A stretch of 64,000 nucleotides of DNA from Xiphias gladius. Taxonomy: Eukaryota; Chordata; Actinopteri; Istiophoriformes; Xiphiidae. A program made the position numbers and the translations under genes. The stretch is taken from positions 16,631,105 to 16,695,104 of the forward strand of contig NC_053404.1 in the NCBI RefSeq assembly GCF_016859285.1, in the 5' to 3' direction. This document shows positions 12,531 through 26,200 of this stretch, in pieces. Under the pieces are notes generated by a model. It did not search any database. It was not told where the DNA came from and worked only from the letters and a program-made list of their open reading frames with translations. The first letter of the stretch is position 1; each line of letters opens with the position of its first letter.

Positions 12531-14744
12531 TACATTAATCTAGTTATCAAACTACATTAATCATATTCACTTTCATAAGTAATTTGCAAAAGAAAACGTT
12601 TCGTTTTATTTGAATAATCGAAAAAAAAAACTGTGAGACTTTAAAATGGAATTTTCCTCTCTCTGGTATGTGATTATTATTGGATCACTTTGTACAGACT
12701 GTCCTCCTAATATGTCTGAATTCCATGTCTCAGTATAAATGTTTTTCAAGGTGTTAAAGAATGTTTATCTGCAGAAGTTCACTAAAAAGGACATTCTTGG
12801 TGTAAAATGTCCATTTTCTTTGACAGTGCTTTAGAGGAACTTGACATGGGTCTGTGCACTCTCGCTGATGTGTAGCAATACTTTCACTGACTCTTAGTTC
12901 CTGATAAAGCACTGATGCTTTGCCCAAGCAAATAGTACTATCTGCCCAACGGACCGAGATTACAGCACCCTTGGCTCAGTTTTGCTGGCATGAAATGTGA
13001 TCCTCAATGAGCCGTTAATGTTTTGACACGACTGATTAACTAAGACTCCCCCGATTAAAGCAACGTACAGAAGGAAGTGGGATTTTGGGGGGGCTCTGCA
13101 TCTGTGACAGTGTGTTTGTGTGTGGAGGGGGGTGGTTGAGAGGGTGGCGGGGTGGTCTCAGAGGATAGCCGTTGTCTTTCTCAGAAAAGTGAACTTGTCT
13201 CACCCAAGAGACAGATGAGCAACGTGTTAGGGCCTTGCGGTTTATGGACAGAACTCAGTTCTCAGGCTGCTTGGGTTTTCACCGGAATAAAAGAAGAAAC
13301 TCTTTACTCAGAAATAACTGACAGTTGTGCTAGTTCACTGTGGCACATAATAGGACCAAATGTCAAACTGCCAAACAACGTGAGAGGCACATCACTCAAA
13401 CTCAGTGTGTATTTAGTAAAGGGCTCGTTATGATCAGAAAGAGGAGGCAGGTTTGTCCTCCGAAAACTCAAAATGATGGATGTTTCAAATCATTTCCGTA
13501 AGGCAGCGCTCCCTTTCAGCTCTTCATATCCTTTCACTCTTTGCAGCTCAACCTCAGTCATCACATAATTCTTTCCACAACAGCCATATTAGCTCCTTTC
13601 TGGCCAAGCTGTGAAGATGCAAGCAACATGGTGACAACTGTCCTGAAGCCCTGCGAGCAATTGGGGTTGTGAGGTGTGACCCTCAAGATCATACTTAGCT
13701 TCCTCTGCACGTTTCTGTACGGCTGTATGTTCCTCACTTAGGGGCCATGTGTTAACTCGTGTTGTGGAAGTTACAGTGGACCGTTTGCTTGAGGAACACA
13801 AAATTCAGAGAAACTTTTTTTTGTCCGTGGAGGGTTTGATCATCGCGTAAATTTATCCTGCAATGTCCTGTTTTCTCTTGATGCTGTTTAACAGAAGACA
13901 CTGTATCTGGCCTTAAGTGTCTGACGACAGTTAATGCTGCTCCTTTTTTAATCATTTTCCCGACAAGAATGAATTAAAATGTCAGTATTATTACACCAAG
14001 AAGCTGAGTGATAAAATCTTCTGTTTGCCACTGAGGTAAGGAATTCAAACTAGTAACAAGGTGGCACATATACCTGATGTTATATATGCCTGGCGAAAAC
14101 CCTGAAGGTCGAAATGTTGCCTCATTAAAATTTTGGAAGCTTGAAATCGCTGCAGGACTACCTATCTTCTGTCCTATGTATGCTGCTTTTTCCTCCACCT
14201 GCAGCTAACCAGGGGTTGGATGTGATATATAGGTATATATATAGATAAATAGACAGAAAGATAGATTAATACAAACAAACATAAACAGTTCAGAGAGTAA
14301 AGTATGGAGATTTGACCTGATGCCTCCAAACTGCATTCTCTGCAACTTAGATTAAATACAACAGCCCTCCGCCTGCAGCAGCTGATGATGCAGGATGAGC
14401 GAGAGCTTCTGCATCAAGGGTCACAGTGGGACATCGACCGGCGCAGAAGAAGGTTGCCGCTGTCCACTGAGAAGATGTCACAATGACAAACCGGCGGCTT
14501 TTCTGTGTATGCTGCATGTTTTACAACCGTGTCTCAGCTGCATTCATTCACTTAAAAAACTGCAACACAAGCTATGGGCAGCACTTTCCCATTTTTACCA
14601 CTATCTCCCTCACGGACTCCAAAACCCACCCAAGACTAAACCACTTCATTTCTTCCCGTCTCCCTCCCTCCCTCCGTCCCGTTTCCTTCCTTTCCCATGT
14701 CCGTTAGTGCAGTGATGCTGCAGAGGACACACCCAACCACAGTC

Positions 14745-14759
14745 CCCCCCCCCCCCCCG
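14745..14759 (+). repeat. Poly(C) run
   Basis: An uninterrupted cytosine tract of about 15 bases between CAGT and GTCTATC. Confidence 0.9.
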
Positions 14760-15312
14760 TCTATCTCTCCTTGACCCTGAGAAGTTCTCCAATGCACTGC
14801 TGATAGTGCTGCAGTGCCCTCTCAAGAGTACCCCCCTCCTGACTCCGAGGCACTGCTGAGAAGAGGCAAAAAAAAAAAAAAAAAAACTGAAAGGTTAGAA
14901 GAGTGAAATGAATTGAAGGATATTTCCATTTCTCTCTCTTACTGAAGGATGAGGTCAAAAGAAAAAAACTTGAATGTGGACAGAAGGAATAATGGATCCA
15001 AAAAACTATATTTTTATTATGAAAGGGAGATCATCACTTGTTATTGACATCATGCAATTATGTTTTTTAATGAGCCATTAAGTATAGTGGACATGGATGA
15101 TCATAAAAGAACATTCCTCAAATGAAATAGCCCATTTAGTGAATATGTAATAGTAACAAATGCATAAATGGATATTATTCATTAGCAGAGAGAAAAACCA
15201 AACATTACTTGTTTTTTCCTTTTATTTTTTTTAACTATTCAATTATCTAACTTGTCTTTCATGAGGCTGGAACTAATCTGTCCCAAATTATTAATGTTGA
15301 CTCCTTACTGCT

Positions 15313-15560
15313 TTAAAGGAATAGTTTGATATTTGGCAGAAATTCACTTTCTTACCAAGAGTTAGATGAGAAGAACTGATACCAAATCCTATCAGTACGT
15401 TAAAATATGAAGCTACAGCGAGCAGCTGGTTAGCTTAGCTCAGCATGCACACTGGAAACAGGTGGAAACAGCTAGCCTGGTTTTGTCAGAAAGTAATATT
15501 AGTTGTATTAGTCCATACAAAAAATGAAGTACACAGAAGACAATTCGCTGTTTTACAGGG
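15313..15560 (+). repeat. Teleost dispersed repeat ('gttagatgagaaga...agctagcctgg' family)
   Basis: It reads AGGAATAGTTTGATATTTGG, AAGAGTTAGATGAGAAGAAC, AATATGAAGCTACAG, CAGCTGGTTAGCTTAGC and GAAACAGCTAGCCTGG. This is a well-known percomorph repeat. Confidence 0.7.
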
Positions 15561-16019
15561 CGTCATGTGTCTATCTCTTGGCTGAGTGTACTTAAGTATG
15601 TACAACTGGATATTTACTTTCGCAGGGCTGGTTGGTGAACTGCTGTAGCTGCCTTGCTGGCGTTAGTCCATCACCAACAGCTCTCTCTCCATTTTCTCTC
15701 TACTGTTTTGTTTACTTCACACTGGCATTTTGTTTGCCATTGTACGCCCTTTTGTTCAGTAAAAAGTTCCTGGAGAAGGTAAATAAAGCTCTCGAGGCTA
15801 ACGAGCTTTCGAACGATCAACTAGCAAACTGGTTAGCTTAGCTCTGTCACTAACTGGACAGAGTTAACTAGTTCACACAATGTATTCAAAAGACGCATTT
15901 GTACCATCGACTCCCATCTCAACTTACCCTAAAACCACTGTACTGTTCTTGTACGGTTTTTATGTCAACAGTGGAGGTTAAACAAAAGTGAATGTAAGGA
16001 AGCTAACAAGAATTACCGT

Positions 16020-16320
16020 CTCGTGGCTGAATGCCTCCGCCAACCAGTCAAGTTGCAGTGTACATCCATGTCTGTCCAGACATGTATGTAGTGAAGATTT
16101 TGAAGGAATTTAAAAAAGGTATCAAGTGTATTTTATCATATTATAATTATACGAATTCTTGAGTTATGGCCAAAAACAAGTTTTGTGAGGTCACAGTGAC
16201 GTTTGACCTTTTGACCATGAAAATCAACCACCAAGACATCTTTGGTCAACAGTGTGAATTCTCGTGTCAAAGTTCCCCTAACTTGAACTTTATGAGGCAC
16301 AGTTTTCGGCTGATAAACTT
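16020..16320 (+). repeat. Teleost dispersed repeat ('gaggtcacagtgacctttgacc' family)
   Basis: GCTGAATGCCTCCGCCAAC at the left and GTGAGGTCACAGTGACG, TTTGACCTTTTGACC, CAACCACCAAGACATCTTTG further on are typical. It marks the far side of the cyrib 3' end. Confidence 0.6.
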
Positions 16321-16534
16321 ACTTAACATACTTCGTCACTGTCTGTTTCGTGATCGATCAGAAGAAGGTGCGTCTCACTACTTTTCAGACGAGAAAAGTA
16401 AAACTTTTACAATAAAGCTTCCTCTCAGCTATCCAGCAACGATGATGTGAGATAAGAGATCAAACCTGACGAGGCAGTTGTAGAAAACAAGAGTTCTCCT
16501 TTTAATTTCTCCAGCCACAACATACTGTCCATTT

Positions 16535-17204
16535 ACAGTACAGACTCCCAATTTTAATTTGATTTTGCACAAATCACAGTTTAAAGTTTTCAAATGAAAA
16601 ATACAACACAACTATGAAAATAAGACATATGCACAAATTAAAACCTATAAAAAATATAAAAACAGTACTCTTGAATCTCCTTTTGGACAGGTACCATTTC
16701 AATAACAAAACATTTAATAATGCACAATAGAGCAGACAAATTAAACTGAACCAATAGTTTTTTTTAAATAAAAGGAAAAGACATCATTTTCATCATGCAG
16801 AAGGTGTAATATTAAATAACGAATCAAAAAAAAAAAAAATAATATATACTTCTCTATATATCTCTCTCTTAAATTTTCAAGTCAAAGCACACTGTCCCTT
16901 TATAGGGAAAAACAAGACATTTTTTTTAAAAACACCAGAGGATCCACAATGTTTCATTAGCTGCCACTGTTGCATGGCCTTTTATCGAAAACATTACAGC
17001 AACATCTTTTTGGCACAGAAAAAGACGTTCATAATCGCAGTAGCATTTTGCAGTATAAAAGATGGTGGAGCTGTTGCTCTTTTTCCATATTAAAAAAAAC
17101 AAAACAAAAACAAAAACAAAAAACATTCTGTGCATCGACATCAGTCAGGAGAGTGGCGTCTCCCCCCAGCAGGGTGTGAGGCAAGCATTTGTAGCAGCTC
17201 AGTC
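16535..17204 (-). other. cyrib: cyrib 3' untranslated region (approximate)
   Basis: The sequence after the stop codon is AT-rich on the coding strand, with T-runs, and shows no repeat-family match. A good variant poly(A) signal, ATTAAA, lies at 16558-16553 on the minus strand, with cleavage expected about 15-20 bases further on. A dispersed repeat begins just beyond (about 16300). The exact end is inferred; alternative, longer ends are possible. Confidence 0.5.
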
Positions 17205-17268
17205 CTACTGCAGCATGCTCTTAATAGTCTTGTTGGTTGATTCATCATTCAGATGCTTGGTTGTGTAC
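17205..17268 (-). CDS. cyrib: cyrib last coding exon and stop
   Basis: This exon completes the split Arg codon and encodes [20 protein letters not shown], then TAG at 17207-17205. The acceptor is CCTGCAG. The C-terminal SMLQ is typical of CYRI-B. Confidence 0.95.
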
Positions 17269-20200
17269 CTGCAGGTGGGAGAAAAACCGCATCAGTGACT
17301 GGATCACATCTTTCTGTACATACCGTAGTGGAAGAAGTATTTAGATCCTTTACTTAAGTTAAAGTACCAATACAGCAATCTGAAAATACTCCATTACAAG
17401 TGAAAGCCTACATTCAAAAGCCGTGAACAGAAGTATTATCAGAAACATCTACCTACATAATCAAAATTAAATTAAAATTATAATAATTATATATGACATT
17501 ATTCATTTGTTAACTGATGCATCAGTGTGTTCGTCCTTATTTCTGCACTTCTCTGTAATCTCTGCTTTTCATGTGAAATATTGGATAATTTGTCTTCGGC
17601 CTCAAATATTTACTAAAAAAAAACAAAACAAAAAATCAACCCATCAGCTGGGAAATCTCTGATGTACAGTACAGCTGCAAAAATTAGTCTATGAATTATT
17701 TAGTCTGTATATTTACCAGTAACTATTTTGATCATCTTGATAACTTTTTTCTGAGAAGAATGTCAAAAATTATCTGGTTCCGGCTTCTTAAATTGTAATA
17801 TTCAATGTTTTCTTAGTTTATGTTTATTAGTGAGTTTAGTTTTTGCTATTTGCTGGCATTTTATACACCAAATGATTAACTGAGGAAATAATCCATAGAA
17901 TAATTGATAATGAAAACAATTGTTATTTGCAGCCCTCCTTCAAATGTAACTGCTAACAACTCATAGTGATCTGAATGTGGCAAGGGGGCCCCAAGTAGAC
18001 ACTGCTTTTTTGTACAAGCCAAAAGGTTGGGAACAACTTATTAAATCTATATAACACCATGTAATTTATCAATGCGTCATGTTTTTTATGTTAAATCTTA
18101 ATCTGAAAAGTAACTAGTACCTATTGCTCTCAGATAAATGTAGGGGAGTAAAAACTAAAAATATTGCCCTCTGAAATGTGGTGACGTATAAAGTAGCATA
18201 AATTTTGGAAATAGTCAAGCATTCAGTCAAAATTGTAATTGAGTAAATGTACTTTGTTACTTTCCACCACTGCGTACATCCAAAATATTCCGTCATCCTC
18301 TGCCAGATCAGAGATGTATTCACTGAAAGAATATCTGGCAGCTTTTGCATGAAAAGGACCTCATGCGACCGGGCAGCACCGGCCTGCCTCGGGCCCCCGG
18401 TACAGACGCGGAGATACAGATGCGAGGTCTACACAGAATCGGCCCTGTCAGCTCGAGCAGCTGCGAGCGTCAGACGAAGCGGGTAAAATTTGGAAGACTA
18501 TGAAAGGACGAGGTGTCAGATGTAATCGGCCTCTCTGGAGAGGCTACGACACCCAACCCGAATCAAGCACAGAGGGTTCGCAGATGACCAAATCCCATGT
18601 GGACTGTGCAGAGAATGAGTTACTCCGCTGGGGGGACCAGGAGGTCTGTCTGCTGCTCATGAGCAGGCACCAATATCATTCAACTCACAGCATGACCAGC
18701 CCTCTCCTTGTCAATGAGAACCACAACTGGTGAAGGGCAATCAAATTACATGCTGAGCTGTAGTGGAAGGACACAATTTGATTTCAACATGAGTTTACCT
18801 GAGAGCGTTGAGAAGGCCTTCTACGCTGTTCGGAGGCTGATCTTTGAGGACTTTAATGCAGCCTTTCATCTGTGGACCAGAAACAGACTGTTAGTTTCAA
18901 AGCCAGCTGTGAAGTTGGACAGTGGAGCGAACATGGCTGTGCTCACATCGATTTTGGACGACTTGGCGAAAGCTCCTACAGGATGGACGTAGTCGTACAA
19001 TATGATGACCCCAACCATGACCCGGAGGCAGAAAGACACCGTCTCCTCGCTGGCGAATCGGCTGCGGTACTCCCTGACATGACACGAGCGAGGGATTACA
19101 TACATGAAGGTAATGAACAGAAACAGCTCTGACAACACAAAAAGTCACTTACGGTGTTTCCAACATGACTTTACACACTGTCGCCATTGTGCTTAAGCAG
19201 TCTGTCGTGTTTTCGATAGGCAGGTTCTTGTTCTTTAAAAAGACACAAAGATAAAAGGATTGGAGCATAAAAGGAGCATGCTTTCAAATAGCTGTTAAAA
19301 AAAGCTCACTGCACGTCCTGTCAGCCTTACCTCCGATACAAACTTTGTTGTGCCATCACTTAATGTCTTCAGCATGGGCGTGGCATCGGCGTAGAACAGA
19401 GATATCCGATTGGCAAGTTCATTGTTGACTTCATTTTCACCCTCCGCCTAAAAAGAAAAAAAAAAAAGAAAAAAAAAAAAAGAATAAAAAATTATATTTT
19501 ATTGAAGAATTATGTTTTTTCTTGCATCCCTACAGGTAAAAGGCCAGGGTCGGCTACAGAACAGACCACTTGGTCTTTCAGTGGCATCTTTCACACCACA
19601 TAGGCACTGCTAAAATGTCTATTCGCTCAATTTCCACAGATTCTGCCCTTCATTACCAAAGTCACTGTCATCGTTTTTAATACCTTTTTAGACCCCGAAT
19701 GAAGAAACTTACTAACTTTTTCACGTTCGTACCAGTCAAAGGATGACAGAAAACCAGTGGGGAATATAAGGCGTAGAATTAAGTACATTAATTAACTGAC
19801 ACTCACAGTATATCACATTTCTGTCAGTACTTCCCAGCTTTATATAAACATAATTGCTTGTCATATAATCAATTAACATGACCTGGACCCAGATAAGCAG
19901 CAGAAAAAGGATGAACCAATTAAAAAATAATAACTCTCTTTCTAACTAATTAACTTTCTTAACTAATATCCCAAATTCAAATGGACAGTTTTCAAGTAGG
20001 CTCGATTAGATGTACACAGGAAGAAAACGGCATTGTTTTCATTTATTGATTGAAGAAAATCAATCCACACCAGATGATGTGACACTTTTTATGTCATGTA
20101 CTTTCTCTTGTGTTTGAGCACTGCTTCTGAGAGTGAACATTCCCAGATGCTTGTTCTCTGTGTGTATGTAGTCAGCGTCTGCGTGGCTGGTCCAATTGCA

Positions 20201-23200
20201 AGACATGACAATGAGTTATCACCTTCACTCGGTGATGTGCGAATGTTTTCACTTATGCTAGCATCAAGACGTTGTTCTCAAGGTCTGCCTTTAGACAAGT
20301 CATTTAGATTAGTGTGTCGAGATGACATTGTTCAAAAGATGCTTCAAAAGTCTGGTGCTGCGGATTGCCCTTTACTGTGACGATACTGTGAAATGACAAT
20401 TTTGTTATTAAAATGTATAATGAGCCAATTTTATTTAAACCCTCCTCATATCACAAGGCAAGAAACATAAAACGTTATCTGGAAATTAGATTGTTATTGT
20501 GCATATGAAAGCCATTTATTAGAAAGCCGTTTAATTAAATAAAATCCTGACAGAAAAATACTGATATAAACCATATCACCGACCCATCCTGCTGCTCCTG
20601 GTTTCCCAGCTGACTAACACATCCTGCTGCTTTACAATTTCAGACAGAACATGACACTAAAAAAAAAAAACACCTGGCGGATAACAAAGAACAAGGTGGC
20701 TCTTAAACAGGCTGTTCTAAATTTGTCTGCATATTTAAATAAGAACATTTTGTGCCTTTATTTTATTATATTTTTTAAGTGAACACTGACAGAATATGAA
20801 TAATCTCCCCAAATTTCAAACCAATTCATATTTCAACAAATGATGACATATGCGCTCAAAGACTGTTTACCATGGGGACAGATGTGTTTCATCTCAGATG
20901 TCTGCATGATTCAGTTGTCTGAGTGGTGACTAAAACGCTGCTGCGGTGTGAGACTCAGCTACTAGGAAAGGATGGCATTCTGAGCATCTTTCAGCGGTGA
21001 CAGGTCCTAACGACAACTTGTCTGGGCCCATTTGCCTAATGGCGCATTCTGCTTTGGAAAATAAGACCGCCTGTCAGACAGGTCAAAACTAAGAGCAGTT
21101 TCAGTTCGTTCTGTGCGCACACGCACGCACGCACGCACGAACACTGAAATCCTACTATTCCTGGCACCAACTATCTTTTAGATGTCCTTGAAGCCACTGA
21201 CTAAAGATGTATATCTCGGGAAGTGCAGCATGCATGATACCGGAGAGGTAATGAGTCATTGAATTTTATATCTCAAGACCTATTGTTCGCAATCAATACA
21301 GGAAACATCCTATAACACTTGAACAGCACTGAGTGAGCTGCTCCCTTTTGTGGCCCTTGAGGAAAACTGTCATTTGTAGTTTAAGGTACACTGTCAGGTA
21401 CCTGTGAATTTTAGGTTGCTTTCATACCCTTGGTTGGGTTCATTTGGTTAAAAACTATATGTTGTTGCCTTTTAGTTCTTGCCTTTTAAAGTTGTAAACA
21501 AAAAGCTATATGGACTGGCTGGTACCTCACCGATTGAAAAGCTTTGTTGGTGTCATCCTGCATCATCAGTGCTACATGGACCCGTGTTGGGAAATCAATC
21601 CTGGGCACTGACAGCAAGTGACGCAGCACTTTACTGCTTCTTTTGTGTCTATTTTTGTTCTCTGACGTCATAAAGGGCTCAAGAAGAAACAACCCGATTG
21701 TGAGAATTATTAGTCGAGACTGCAGGGTGAGCTTCCGATTATAGCGGGTAGAAACGGAGAACAAAAAAAGAGGCATCTTGCACTGTAATATTAAGAGGAG
21801 GAGAGTTACTGTCTGATCACTACGTTTCACTCATCTGACTCACTTATTAAACCTAAGATAACTGATTTTGTGGCCACCTGGGAGCAGCAGAAACAAGCTG
21901 TTAGCACAACACTAATATATTACCTTTTAAATATTGACTTTTAAGTTGATATGGTTTCCTATAGGGACACATCCAGCAGGTACGGAACAACATCAACGTT
22001 TATTTAGAGTCGTGTCTTTGCCCATCTGATGAATGCAAATCCATTATTACCTCTCTTTTACCTCTGTTTTTGATTTCCATCAACACACCAGCTAGTTGCT
22101 AACTGTGTGTCTGCTGTTTGGTGCTGAGCAGGTAGGGTACTGTGTGTTTGTAGAGCTGTTACACTGAAAACGGTGAGAGTGGTGAGAGTGAACCAAAACA
22201 ATAAAGTTGCAGGCTAGAAAACCAGAATAATTAGCTGACAGAGGCTAAAAAGCTCCGAAGAACTGAGGGGAGCTGCAGAGTCCGTTAAGAATTCTTTGAA
22301 AAGTTAGAGTTCGTCACTTTGAATGACCCTTTTCATATTTCTCATTGTCATTTGACACATTGTAAATATAAAAAAAAAAAAAAAAAAAATTGGTTAGAGC
22401 AAGTTTAACTAGGAAATGTTTAAATATACAGAATAGGAAACAAGCTAAATGCACCTCTGGTTAAACTCAGGGAAAATCAATCAGGAGATTAATTAAATAG
22501 TAGTTTCACTAGTAGTTTCATTTCTTCTGAAATCACACATATCTTATACCATAAAATTCTCTAGTTGGTCTGCTCTGCTTTCGCACCACAAACAAACCAC
22601 ACAAGAGCTTACTTGGAACCAGACCAAGACCTTCTTTTGGTCAAGCCCAGAGATCAATCCCAGAGGGAGTCATCTACTGTTCAAATCAGCATTGACCTGG
22701 AATTAAGTGTTCTATCTCTTGAGGATTTGGGCCATGCTACTGATTTGGGATCAAATTCTCCCGCCACGCGCTGCTGCCCTCCACTTTGTGCTTCAAACTC
22801 CCTGACACTCCCTGTGGGGCTCTGACTTCCTGTTGCCAGATGCTTCCTGCTGCACTCCTCTTGACTCCCAGGGCATTCAAACAGTCTGAAAACGTTATTC
22901 AACAATCCTGTCTGGCTACTGATGCAGTCTGAACTATTCTAGGATTATAACGAGAACTGGTGCCACAGAGGTCTGAATATATAAACAAATCATGAGGACA
23001 CACATTATTAATCATTATCATTGATCATTGTATAGGAATAGGAATACAAAATTACAGACTGCCTGAACACTAACATCAGGAATTTTACATTACAATAAAC
23101 TCATTATTCATCTCTGCTCAATCTATTGATTGTTGAATTGTGTGGACATTACATTACAAGCAGTTCAACCAAAATGTGATGGCCACTTTAGCCACATGGA

Positions 23201-26200
23201 TGCAGCAAATACACCTGTAAATACAGTACTGACATATTACCCTTTAAGTTGATACCATAAACTTGGTAGAAAACAGAGCGATATTAGCTCTCATTTAGAT
23301 TTGTGCTTCTGGCCAACTGGCAAAAGTAAGTCCAATAGTCACTCTCTTTTTGCTCAGTTTTTGGTCTCTTCCAACTCCTGAAGGAAATGTCTGGCTCTTT
23401 AGCTGCTAAATGCTCCACTAAGTTCACCAGCTAGTCACTAACTCTGTCTCTCCGTCTACGTGATGGTAGCAGGTAGCGTAAAGTGGTTTTTTAGAGCTTT
23501 TTCTGTGTAGACAGCTGCATGTTGACACATATGCAGTGAGAGTGAACCCAAACGGTAAGCTGAAAGATACCAAGCTGCTCAATAGAGTTGAGGGGAACTG
23601 CAGAATCAAGGGGTTAATTTTCTGGGCGTCTATCATTACAAGCAGCTCCTTTCACATAAAAGTAGTCATGTGATCCATTGCTAGTATAAAAACATTAATT
23701 GTAACTACTTTAACCTAGTTGAGTTTTCTTTCATTACAGCATCCTCGGCACCCAGAGAGCAGAGGGACAAAATTTGCTCACCGGTACGTTGTTTATCCGC
23801 ATGCGGCTCAGCGTTCTCCTATAGTAGCTGAAGTCATTCTGAATGGCAGGATTTGTCATCTGCAAAAAACAAAAGAGATGCATCTTAATACAGAGGGAGA
23901 GAGTTTCTCTGTAGGTGGCACAGCCTGCAGTAGGACATTCATCTCTGGATCAAACACGCACTCATCATGACAGAATGTTTTAGCCAACAAGGCAGAAAAG
24001 TAGCTTTGGGGGGCAAATGACATAAACAGCACACTGATAACAATCATAATGTTATTTGCTGAACTGGATTTGAATCTTCTAACACTCATGCCACTAACAC
24101 TCTCTGTACGGTATGTGACAAGAAGGTCAACAATTATGCAGCTGTCAAAAAGGTATAAAGGGTCTTATTAGGGAGATGCAAGGTTAGAAATCAATACTCA
24201 GATAAAAGCCACAAACTTCAGTTGACTTCTTTGGCACCACTTTGTACTAATATGAATCATCTGGTTTTGAAATGAAACCAAACTGACCCAACCAACCAGT
24301 GAGGTTCTTTCAAATGTCACCACTAGTGAGAGCTCACCATGTGGCTAATTTTCGTCCTTCCTGTATGAGCCTGTCACATTCAAAGCGGTACTGGCAGCAT
24401 GCTAATCCTGCTTCAAAAGACTGGTGCTCAGTCTGTGTCCACTGTGTCCACGAGAAGAGACAGGCTGCTTCACCAGGGAGGGGCTGCATGCCGCATAGAC
24501 ACTTTAACTAGGTCAGAAGCCCATGCATGGGTGTGAAAGATTGATGACTAGGCCTGGCATGCCACCTCTCACCCCCTACCTTCGTGTTTTTATCTTGCCA
24601 ACCCGGCTAGTGGGCAATAATTGGGACATCGCAGCAAATCGCCTCAGGGTGTCAGAGGGTGTTTAAGTTTTTGTATCAAAGGAGTGAGGGTGTATGGCAA
24701 AACCAGTGCACCCACTGTCTGATCCTGAGTGCTCATGCAATTATGTTTTTGACGATGGGCATTCAACCGACACCCATGCTTTATTCCTGATGTTTTCTGG
24801 GTTGCACATTAGCAATTTGTGTCTGAATTCAAGCAATATTATTTCTTGACGTTTCCTCCCTCCATCATTAATAAAAACCTGTCAGATTAGGCAGAACTTG
24901 GCTCAGGAAGGCAACAATTTGCAGACCTCTCTACCCGCAATAACCCTTATTAGCCATTCCAGTGACATCCACTGTATTATAAAACAGCAGTGCAGTATCG
25001 GGATTCTAATTAAATGCTAATTATGCGCTCAGTGGCTGCAGTTTAAATTTGCACAGAGCAAAAAAAAAATCAATTCAGGGGCATCAGCAGCTTGTAGGGC
25101 GACTAAGAGGTCTGGTTTGGATCACAGGAGAAAAGCCCAGAGTTTACATCAACATCTAAAAGGTGAGTTTGGGGTTTAAATGCAGAAACTTATACTTGGG
25201 ATATATTTGAGAGGAGAGTGTGTCTTACTTTAAGCTCATCAAAGCGCAGTGTGAAGTGCAGGATCTCAGCAAACTGCTTGGCCAGCGCCTGCTCCCGCTC
25301 CAGGTGCTGAGTGGGGTCATCGTAAGTCTGGTTGGTTAGAGCTCCCAGGAGGCTATGCAGGGCCGCCTCTATGAGAAAATACAAATATAAATAATCTTTC
25401 ACATTCAGGTTTTTTGTCATTCAAGCACCCAGTAAAGACCTGTAGTATCAGCACTATATTCCAGAAAGGAGAGACGCAAAAGGACATGAGAGAGAAGAAA
25501 TAATGTACGCAGCAGAGCAATGAATATACATGTCTAAAATGTAAAACACTGCAGCAACAATTAGTAAGTAAATCAACTGAGAAAATTATAGGGCTGCAAC
25601 TAACAATTATTTTCAGTATTGATGAATCTGCTGATTATTCTCTCGATTCATTATTTCTTTAATCTATGAAATGTCAAGAAAATACCGAACAAGAGCCCAC
25701 GGCCCAATATATATTGAATTTATTATCATATATGGCAAAGAATAGCGGCACATCCTCACAACTGAGAAGCTGTTTATTTTAAAAAGAAAATGACTGAAAT
25801 GATTATTCGCTTATCAAAAAAGTTGGCAGTTAATTTTCGGTCAGTCAACTAACCATCGCAGTTCTACATAATTTTTAAACAACAACAATAATTCACATAA
25901 CCAATTTTTTTATGTTTTTTATAGTTTTAAATGTAATATTTTTAGGTTTTTGAGTGTTGGTTGGAGATAACAAGCAATCTGAAGATGTCTTCTTGGGTTG
26001 TGGGAAATTGTGATGGACATTTTCCACAATTTTTGGACATTTTATAGACAACTACATCATTGTGAGTGGTTGCGACTTTGCTGCTTCCCTCTGTTTTATA
26101 TTATTGAATAGCTTTGAGGGCTGGTTGGACAAAACAAGCAAGCTGAAAACGTCCCTTTGGGCTCTGGGAAACTGAAACAGGTGTTTTTCCACTTTTTCTT

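Larger units (their letters stand above)
1..16534. other. Intergenic region downstream of cyrib
   Basis: No coding exon could be supported on either strand; open frames here are short, or low-complexity as at 6076-6531. The first 1.3 kb is AT-rich with nothing recognisable. GC-richer, repeat-free patches lie at about 1400-1720, 1900-2270, 4740-5340, 6150-6560 and 6840-7130. The rest is dispersed repeats and microsatellites, listed separately. In human the neighbouring interval leads toward GSDMC, PVT1 and MYC; none of these is visible here. Confidence 0.6.
19448..23781. other. cyrib intron between coding exons 5 and 6
   Basis: 4.3 kb. It holds an A-rich tract (19450-19490), a GCAC microsatellite (21116-21139), two diverged copies of one repeat family (21870-22340 and 23170-23640) and a T/A-rich middle. 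No further exon is supported. Confidence 0.7.
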
